Origin: Triglochin maritima
Lineage: Eukaryota > Streptophyta > Magnoliopsida > Alismatales > Juncaginaceae
Direction: 5' to 3'
DNA length: 64,000 bases
NCBI GenBank assembly: GCA_963682175.1
Contig: OY821791.1
Span: forward strand, 28,828,326-28,892,325
Shown here: piece after piece, positions 57,201 to 64,000 of the stretch
How the letters are laid out: the number at the start of each line of letters is the position of its first letter
How positions within the stretch are numbered: position 1 is the first letter of the stretch
Translations under genes and position numbers: made by a program
Notes under the pieces: generated by a model
The model's input: the letters and a program-made list of their open reading frames with translations, nothing else
Databases searched by the model: none
Told to the model about the DNA's origin: nothing

Positions 57201-58381
57201 GCTTTATAGATGAAGAAGTTTATGTGGCACAACCCCCTGGATTTGTAAATGAAACTTACCTAAACCATGTGTTTAAACTTAAGAAGGCTCTTTATGGCCT
57301 CAAACAAGCTCCTAGAGCTTGGTATGAGCGGTTGAAGAACTTCTTAATCGACAAAGGTTTCTGTGTGGGTAAAGTGGATACTACTCTTTTTGTTAAAACT
57401 TATGATCATGATTTACTAGTGGTACAAATCTATGTTGATGATATAATATTTGGTGCAAGTAACCCGCGTCTTTGCAAAGAATTTTCCAAGTCTATGCAGG
57501 GGGAGTTCGAGATGAGCTTAATTGGTGGACTAAACTTCTTCCTCGGACTTCAAATTAAGCAAACTAAAGATGGGAACTTCATACACCAAGCAAAGTACAC
57601 AAAAGAGCTCTTAAAACGCTTTGGTCTTGAAGATAGCAAGCCTCACAACACTCCCATGAGGACTAGCACTAAGTTAGACAAAGATGAAAATGGCAAGGAG
57701 GTGGATATCAAGAAATATCGAGGTATGATCGGATCCTTGCTTTATCTTACCGCTAGTCATCCGGATATTATGTTTTCTGTGTGTTTATGTGCTCCTTTTC
57801 AAGCTTGTCCTAAAGAATCTCATTTCAATGCTTTAAAACGTATTTTTCGCTATCTCAAAGGATCTCAAGAATTTGGTTTGTTTTACCCCAAGACTAGAGC
57901 TTTTGATCTTGTTGTCTATAGTGACGCCGACTATGCCGGTTGCATTTTAGATTGTAAAAGTACTAGTGGCACTTGTCAATTCTTGGGAAAATCGCTTGTC
58001 TCTTGGTTTAGTAAGAAACAAAATAGTGTTGCATTGTCGACAACCGAGGCCGAATACATTGCCGCCGGTTGTGCATGTGCACAAGTCTTGTGGATGAGGC
58101 AAACCCTCAAAGACTTGAAACTTGAGTTTCAAACTACTCTTATATTATGTGATAATACTAGTGCAATAAATCTTTCGAAAAATCCCATATTGCATTCTCG
58201 AGCTAAACACATTGAGGTTAGACATCATTTTCTTAGAGATCATGCAACAAAGAAAGACATTAAGCTTATATTTGTTCCCACTAATGATCAACTTGCGGAT
58301 ATCTTCACAAAAACTTTAAACGTTGATCAATTCTTTCATATAAGGCTAAATCTAGGCATGTGCAACTTAAATAACGTATAA
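57201..58381 (+). pseudogene. Copia-1 pol, part 3: RT palm/thumb and RNase H
   Basis: It resumes after Athila-1 with IDEEVYVAQPPGF, then YGLKQAPRAWYERL, the catalytic YVDDIIFGA, FLGLQIKQ, GSLLYLTASHPDIMF and the RNase H motifs VVYSDADYAG, STTEAEYIAAG and LCDNTSAINLSKNPI. It closes with LADIFTKTL and a stop at 58379-58381. This stretch has no internal stop, in contrast to the broken gag and integrase, suggesting that the decay is uneven and not very old. Confidence 0.92.
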
Positions 58382-58489
58382 CTTGAACATTTCATGTGAC
58401 TTTGTCGAATTTTGATACTTGGTTGTGGTTTCCTTCCAAATGTTTGTGGATTTATTGGGTGTTTTTCAAAAATGGGCTTTTCGGACGTT

Positions 58490-59250
58490 ATTCGGTCGAA
58501 CCGAAATGAAGTTTCGTTCGACCGAATTACTGTTTCTCCAAGCAGTTTTCAAATTTTTCTCTCTTTTGGTCGACCGTATTATTCTGTTCGGTCGACCGGT
58601 CGCTTGCTGTGTTGTTTTTGAGTTTCCCTGATGTGTTTCGGTCGACCGCTTATACTTCTTTGTTCGACCGTTTCTCGTTTGGTCGATCTGACTTAAGTTC
58701 ACTTAAGTGTCCGGTAGAACCATTTTTGAGTTTCAGACGACCGTAGAGTTATTTCGGTCGATCGTGCGTGTGTTTTTATCCAACTGAAAATCACCCAGCT
58801 TCTTTCACTCCCTCTTTCGGTTGACCGACGACCTCTTTTACGTCCGACCGAAAATCGACAGTACTTCCACCTTCTTTGAAACTCCTCTTTCGGTCGACCG
58901 TTTATCTATTTTTCGTCCGACCGAAAAGCGACAGTACTTTCACGCTTGTTGAAACTCTTCTTTCAGACGACTGGTGCTTTATTTTTCGTTCCACCGAAAC
59001 GCGCTAGTAGGTTCCCTGGTCTTCCATTTTTTGCTATCGGTCGACCGTTTTGTAATTTTCGTCCGACCGAATTTGACCTGTAGTTGTGCGGTCGTGGGTT
59101 TTCAAAAAAAAATTAACCCACCGGTCGACCGGGACATGCGAGCGGTCGACCGTTCGTGTTATTTCAGCGCATATTAGGGATTCTCCGAGGCTTTCCTCCT
59201 CACTCCTCCCCTTCCACTCTTCAAACCCTAGGTGCCGCCACTCCCCTTCC
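58490..59250. repeat. Palindrome-rich spacer of copia-1 after pol
   Basis: About 20 CGGTCGACCG sites or half-sites (TTCGACCG, CGTCCGACCG) occur at 20-60 bp spacing, the same motif as in the LTR (17660-18475). No coding. Its position between pol and the extra ORF suggests an untranslated leader or promoter-like region for that ORF; that is inference. Confidence 0.75.
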
Positions 59251-59350
59251 GGTCGACCGCCAACCCTCTCCAGTCGTCCTCCTCCACTTGTCCGTCCATT
59301 TTTCGACTCCCCTCGACAACCTTCTTCCTTCTCCACCATCCTCATACACA

Positions 59351-60487
59351 ATGGTTCGCTCAAAGATCACCATCTCCAAGAAATGACCCACTCAAGAGGG
59401 GGCTACCGAGCGTCGCTCGAAGAAGAAACAAGACGCACAACCCTCCTCTTCTCGTGCTCCGGCTTCTCCGGTACCACACTTGCTTCACTTCTTCCCCGTT
59501 GATGATGCCGCTCAACAAGCTTGGGACGACAACTTCTCCGTTGCCAACGTCATACCTTGTCGGAAGGTTGAGGTAGAGGACTTCGCTTCTTTTTTGTTAA
59601 AACCCCTTTTAGATACAAATAGGTTAACCTTTTTACTCACAAAAATTGCATCTAAACCATACTATCCATTCCTTGTCCAACAATTTTATTGCAACCATCG
59701 AAAAGTCCAAAATCATCAATTTCTAACCACCATGTTCAATGGCAAGGAATATAGTGTTACCCCCGCCCTTTTATCCGACGCTCTTCATTTAGATTCGGGG
59801 GGCACCCACATTTACCTTGAGTATCCTCTCGGTGCTCTTCCAAACACTGAACTTGCTAAAATTGTCACCGACTTATATGTCATTCCACCACCTTTAGTGA
59901 ACAGTCGATACAAACACAACGCCTCACTTTTACATCTCGTTCCTCGTATCCTTGCCCAAATCGTCTCATACAATCTTCTTCCTAAATTTGGTCATCGAAA
60001 TGAGATATCTAACATGGCACTCATGTGCATTTATTATCTCTACAAAGGAATCTTGGTGGATTGGCCAACCTTTATGATCTTGCATATGACTCATCGTAGT
60101 GGCTCCTACCTTCCCTATCCAATGTGGCTCACTGTCGTGTTTGAACATTGGCAAATCGATGTGAAACAATATCCTTCCATGGTCTACAAATTTCCCATTT
60201 GTAAGACCACTCTCTCAAAAATGAAGTCCATTGCTCCTTCTTCTCCACCTCATTCCTCTGCTGAGGATTCAGACGATAATTCCGAAGAAGAAGGCGAAGA
60301 AGAAGAAGAAGAAGAAGAAGAAGAAGAAGAAGAAGAAGAGGTCTCCGAAGATCCGAGGTGGATGCCTCGTCATGTTCCTCACGACTCTAGCTCCTGGTGG
60401 GGTGAGGGAGAATCTGCTGCTTGGGCTCAAGGGCAGTGGTCATCTTCATCTTCCATTGATCAATATCGCTTTCAAAGACATGGGTGA
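59351..60487 (+). pseudogene. Env-like / plant-transposon-protein ORF of copia-1 (one stop)
   Basis: The ATG at 59351 is followed after 11 codons by TGA (59384-59386). Beyond it the same frame is open to 60487. The body (FPVDDAAQQAWDDNF, NRLTFLLTKIASKPYYPFLVQQFY, FNGKEYSVTPALLSDALHL, MALMCIYYLYKGILVDWPTFMILHM) resembles the 'putative plant transposon protein' family found after pol in Sirevirus-type copia elements, some members of which are called env-like. No signal peptide or transmembrane helix is obvious. The C-terminus is Ser-rich, then a long Glu run encoded by GAA repeats (60284-60340). The last ~10 codons come from another element's RT in a different frame. Confidence 0.6.
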
Positions 60488-60548
60488 GGCTCAATATATC
60501 TTAGGAATCAAGATTTATAGAGATAGATTTATTCTTGTGGAGCTTTAG
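60455..60548 (+). pseudogene. Copia RT fragment of another lineage
   Basis: Reads FKDMGEAQYILGIKIYRDR, the conserved RT block of non-Sirevirus copia elements (compare FLGLQIKQ in copia-1). Only about 25 codons, joined directly to the env-like ORF. It marks the point where copia-1 ends. Confidence 0.75.
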
Positions 60549-60867
60549 AGGGGTTATTAGCTAGATTCTAAGCTTGATCTAGAGATTGAATTGACTGGCT
60601 CATTTCTCTCTAATCTTGTTTAGAGTTTGGTGAACACTTGGAGGCTAATCTGGGGGTGATTCGGCGGGCAACGTAACTCGAGATCTTCATAAAGGTTTTA
60701 GAGAACATTTGGGTATGATTCTCTTATATTTGTTTTTAATATACTTGTACTTTATATATTATTAGAATAAATATAAAACAATGTACATGAAATTGCTGAA
60801 AATATGAATATCGATCTTGCATGCACGTATAATTTTTTTAAAATATATACATACATAGGGGCAAGAA
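60549..60867. other. Spacer, no gene seen
   Basis: AT-rich sequence, probably the remains of the copia fragment just upstream. No repeat or frame that I can assign. Confidence 0.35.
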
Positions 60868-61243
60868 ATCCTACACCGCCCAGCACATAGATGGTCAGAT
60901 CCACCTTCATCTCCGGGTAAGCATCCGATCACCTGGAAAATTCTCTCGATCATGAAGACCCAGTCCTCAGCCACCTCAAAGTCCATTCTACCCTCAAAGG
61001 TAGGCGGATGTTGACACATAAACCTCTCGTGCACAACCCCATCCCGGTGTTCTCAGTAAGGGTTGTCAGGCGCTCCAAAAACTCGCCTAGCCTCTCAACA
61101 GTGTCATAAAGTGTCTGCCGCTCCTTTGACCATGTAGCATCACCTGCTGTATCACCAGCGATACGCTCGCGTAGGGGAGGTCTCACGCATCTCGGAGGCA
61201 CGTAGCACACAAAGAGGCAAACTGAATCAATACAACTATGCAT
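60868..61243 (-). pseudogene. Chromovirus gag fragment
   Basis: The minus strand encodes, in two frames, VPPRCVRPPLRERI, WSKERQTLYDTVERLGEFLERL and then MHERFMCQHPPTFEGRMDFEVAEDWVFMIERIFQVIGC. It is colinear with residues ~1-110 of the chromovirus gag at 24675 (compare [24 protein letters not shown]). A frameshift separates the two parts and everything after about 110 codons is missing. Confidence 0.85.
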
Positions 61244-61331
61244 TCATGCTCTACTGAAAAATCTATCTACACTACTCCTAGGGTGGTTTCATTGGACAAG
61301 TGCACTGGAAACAACCGTCTTGATACCAAGT

Positions 61332-62400
61332 TGTAACGTCCCCAAAAATAATAGAAATTTTTTAAACAATAATCAACAGAGTCGCAACAGAGAGACACGA
61401 GAACATTACTAAAACATATACAAAAAGGTGCACCATAATACAAGAGTTTTCAAAAGTATGATTACATCAAAAGGTATAGAAGACATGTGCAAGTAATCAT
61501 ATCAACCTAAATGATAAGACATGAAGATCCAGTCCCTAGTGCGCCCCTGCTCAGTGACCACACACTCACTGTCGTTCACGGCTTGAAATGCAAACATGAT
61601 ACAATGCATGAGTTTTCAAAAAAGAAAACCTTGTATGCAAAACTCCCCTAACATGCATGAATACAAAAATAAGGACCAAACATACGTATAACATGATATA
61701 TGGAAAAACAAATGTAAAACCTCTTCCCCAAATAGTGTATTGAAGGATGACAATCCTACCACACAACAAACGGGTCCCAGAAGGCCACCCGCCGCAATAC
61801 ACGCAGTTAACAAAGGTATGCTCACACAAGCTGCAAATACCTCAATGCTCACACAAGCTGCAAATATCGTTGATCACACAAGCTACAAATATTGTTGCTC
61901 ACACAAGCTGCAAAATAGTTGCTCACACAAGCTGCAAAACCGTTTCCCAATACGTTGGGCACAAACACCAAGTATCCCTAACTTTCCACCCGACGGTCCC
62001 TGGGTAGGCGCGATCCTCGCACCCACTATCACCTCCCGGCACACGCATGAGGCAAGGTCACGGGTTTTCGTGGACAAGGTGGTACAATCTCATGAAACAT
62101 GAAAATCAATACTGGGCATCAACGGTCGACCGAAATGGGCAAGGTGGTAGACTGTTTCCCTCAAATCCGTCAAAGGTTCGAACAAACCATAACATAGTTG
62201 GTCAAACAAATAATCTTAACATCGGTCGAACCAAAGAGATTAGGTGGTCGACTGATTAGAAGGTCTACGCCCGGGTCAAACTAACTTAACGACATAACAA
62301 TGAAACGTAAAAGGGGTCTCGTCCGACCGAAAATAACAGAGCCTCAAAATAGTCGTACATTAGAGAATTTAGGGGTTTTCTCATGGGTATAAGTTGTAAG
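61332..62400 (-). repeat. Partial LTR of the second chromovirus
   Basis: On the minus strand the LTR ends GGGGACGTTACA directly before an ACTTGGTATCA primer site (61319-61331) and the gag fragment, so orientation is clear. It carries CGGTCGACCG sites (62121-62130 and variants near 62223 and 62246). The 5' boundary could not be found; a hAT fragment begins by about 62540. Confidence 0.7.
61822..61942. repeat. Short tandem repeat in the chromovirus LTR
   Basis: About five units of 21-30 bp built on GCTCACACAAGCTGCAAATA with small changes. It lies inside the partial LTR. Confidence 0.8.
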
Positions 62401-62539
62401 GTCATTCCACTCATAATTATTTAGTTTTGAGTTAAATACACACATTTATATAATAAGTTAGGTAGATAAAAAATTGCCTAATTAATCTAGTAAATGAGTA
62501 TCTAGTTACCCATATAGATAAAATACATATTCAAATTGA

Positions 62540-62830
62540 TAAACCAACCACAAAATTCTGAATGTTTTTGGAGTCGATTTTAGAAATGTTTTGAGTTGCA
62601 ATTTATGAGCAAACTGAACATAATATGCATTAGAATTTTCCTCCATAATTAGACTTTTTAGGCCATTGAATTTCCCTTGCATATTACTAGCTCCATCATA
62701 TCCTTGTCCTCGCAAACTTGAAATATTAAACTCATGCTTAGAGTGTAATATCCTCAAAACAACGGAAGAATTTAAACTTTTGAAATGAAGGTTAACAACG
62801 TCAAACCATACACTTGAGGATATTACAGAA
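62540..62830 (-). pseudogene. hAT-family (DUF4371/ZMYM1-like) transposase fragment
   Basis: The minus strand encodes WFDVVNLHFKSLNSS, then the very characteristic LRGQGYDGASNMQGKFNGL and ENSNAYYVQFAHKLQL. These blocks lie in the catalytic region of plant TTF-finger/DUF4371 hAT transposases. The usual HCFAH is damaged (QFAH), and less than a sixth of a full transposase is present, without recognisable ends. Confidence 0.85.
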
Positions 62831-63757
62831 ATACAAACACAATGTGCACCAATATATATATAACATATATCTGAGTTTGTCAAAAATGTGATTATATCAA
62901 AAGACTATAATTGAAATGATATTACGTTTTGTTCAAATAAGGTGCATTGTTTTCAATTTATCCTTGGTGTTAATTTCTAGTCATATATAGATACATTACT
63001 CCCTGACCTGAATTCCTATTATCGTTTTTTATTCAATGTGAAAAGGATTTTGACTGCAAACTTAGATCATAAATAAATATTAAAATATGTAGACAAATAA
63101 AGCAATATCCAACCGTCCCCAACCATGTCTAGGTCAACTATTCCTTTTCAATATCATATCACTGGAATGATATAAACATACACATATCTACATCACAAAA
63201 CTCTTAAGATTCATCAATTACAAATAATAAAAACCCTCTAAGATTCATGCAACCTTTTCTATAGGTCACTGAGGACAAGGAATCAATCAAGGATGAGGGA
63301 CAATCCACGTAACATCCAAAACGATCACATATTCTCATGCACACCTTCGTTTTCTTCCCTTCCCCAACAACCCACCAAACAACCCCCAAAACCCCCACTA
63401 TTTACTCTCACACCACATTTGTTTCTTCCCATGCATCTTCTGCTTATGTCTCTGAGAAAACCCTATAAATGTTCGTGACATAAATCATAAATGTTTTTAA
63501 TGTGAACCACAACCCATTGGCAGAATCAACGACTTCCAATATGTCGTAACGTATATATGTATATTAGAGATGAACCAATTATGAGTAACTCAGCTTATGA
63601 TTCAGTAGTTTAGAAATAGCTAGAACTGAGAATTAACGGCTAATAACCATGGTTCATGTTATAATTAATATGTAGTTATTTATAATAAAGGTTAAGAAAA
63701 AATACACGAATGGTATATGACACATGTCTATTTGTTGTCGGTAGGATACGTGCACTC
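62831..63757. other. Upstream region of the P450 gene
   Basis: No coding sequence or clear repeat seen. AT-rich with a C-rich patch (63380-63410). An ACGTG core (63748-63752) just upstream of the TATA box could be a bZIP/bHLH-type site, but five bases are weak evidence. Confidence 0.4.
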
Positions 63758-63764
63758 TATAAAT
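63758..63764 (+). promoter_or_regulatory. TATA box of the P450 gene
   Basis: TATAAAT 52 bp upstream of the ATG at 63810, preceded by GTGCACTC. Spacing fits a short 5' leader. Confidence 0.65.
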
Positions 63765-63809
63765 GGCCTAATAGCCTTCAAACATTTTCACAATTTTTGC
63801 ACACCCACA

Positions 63810-64000
63810 ATGGCTGTTTCACAAATCCTTCTCATATCCCTCCTCCTCGTTCCTCTCCTCCTTTTTCTCCGCTACCGTCGCTCCCATCACAACCTACCAC
63901 CAGGTCCGAAAGGTTGGCCAATACTTGGGAATCTGCCCCAATTGGGCACGAAACCCCATCAGACCCTTGCAAAGCTTGCAAAGGTCTATGGCCCCCTCTT
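63810..64000 (+). CDS. Cytochrome P450 N-terminus (A-type, CYP75B-like), cut by window end
   Basis: The ATG at 63810 opens a frame that runs to the window edge (63 codons). Residues 5-20 form a hydrophobic Leu-rich membrane anchor, followed by a basic stop-transfer (RYRRSHH) and the proline-rich hinge [15 protein letters not shown] that orients plant microsomal P450s on the ER. The following [19 protein letters not shown] is most like flavonoid 3'-hydroxylases (CYP75B), which hydroxylate the flavonoid B-ring using NADPH-P450 reductase. With no heme or I-helix region in view the subfamily is only a guess, and CYP71-clan relatives are possible. It is the sole host gene in the window, about 1 kb from the nearest transposon fragment. 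Confidence 0.88.
   Translation, partial: MAVSQILLISLLLVPLLLFLRYRRSHHNLPPGPKGWPILGNLPQLGTKPHQTLAKLAKVYGPL

Larger units (their letters stand above)
17312..60465 (+). mobile_element. Copia-1: Sirevirus-like element, twice interrupted, 3' end lost
   Basis: Layout: 5' LTR 17312-19094, initiator-Met-type primer site, gag 19147-20667, pol 20885-22639, then pol continuing at 31071-31200 and 57201-58381. A palindrome-rich spacer and an env-like ORF follow (59351-60465). The two gaps are exact insertions with 5-bp duplications (TATAG; GCTTT). Order gag-PR-IN-RT-RH identifies copia; the long palindromic LTR, the coiled-coil gag tail and an extra ORF after pol point to the Sirevirus/Maximus type. No second LTR was found, and sequence after 60465 belongs to other elements. 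Several stops and frameshifts make it inactive. Confidence 0.85.

Noticed and set aside
59034..59363. 109-codon minus-strand frame opposite the copia-1 spacer
   Set aside because: Arises from the CGGTCGACCG palindrome array, which reads as VDRS/VDRW-type peptides on either strand.

Overview
The window looks like a gene-poor, transposon-packed stretch of a flowering-plant nuclear genome, probably a eudicot. The reasons are AT-rich spacers, short GT-AG introns, Sirevirus-type copia, Tekay-type and Athila-type gypsy, MULE and hAT elements, and a plant A-type cytochrome P450. The only gene I would assign to the host proper is that P450 (63810 onward, cut by the window end). Everything was read by eye; no similarity search was run.

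Left part (1-17311). A diverged ~1.2-kb tandem repeat (1-2640) is followed by a copia solo LTR (3803-4478, TSD TAATT). Next comes a coding-less MULE-like element (4613-8508) that hosts a hAT-like MITE (5897-6680, TSD GTTTTCAC) and an odd copia derivative whose two ends are inverted LTR 3' ends (7057-8344, TSD CAAAG). A complete-looking MULE (8700-15199) carries two convergent intact genes. One is a four-part fusion of DNA-binding region, MULE transposase, SWIM-like finger and OTU cysteine protease (879 aa, three exons). The other is a plant mobile domain (PMD) protein (650 aa, four exons). Both genes have a tiny first exon and a first intron holding a ~36-bp-period array of GGCGTCT/AGACGCC hairpins.

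Right part (17312-60465). This is one nested stack. A defective Sirevirus-like copia element (copia-1) is split twice inside pol. The first insertion is a Tekay/Del-type chromovirus (22640-31070, TSD TATAG, LTRs about 99.6% alike). The second is a 26-kb Athila-type element on the minus strand (Athila-1, 31201-57200, TSD GCTTT). Athila-1 is itself cut by a pol-less copia (copia-2, 37252-49605, TSD AGTCG), which is cut by a gag-pro-only Athila relative (Athila-2, ~39550-46857). Athila-1 also holds two solo LTRs (52837-54023, TSD GTGAC; 54818-56232, TSD ACAAG). Copia-1 resumes at 57201, finishes RT/RNase H, and continues through a palindrome-rich spacer into a broken env-like/plant-transposon-protein ORF. 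No 3' LTR of copia-1 was found.

Far right (60465-64000). Fragments of another copia RT, a minus-strand chromovirus gag plus LTR and a hAT transposase precede the P450. A recurring theme is G+C-rich palindromes inside otherwise unrelated elements: CGGTCGACCG in copia and chromovirus LTRs, matched hairpins in Athila LTRs and leaders, and hairpin arrays in MULE introns. These, and the transposase-OTU plus PMD MULE, are the most interesting observations.
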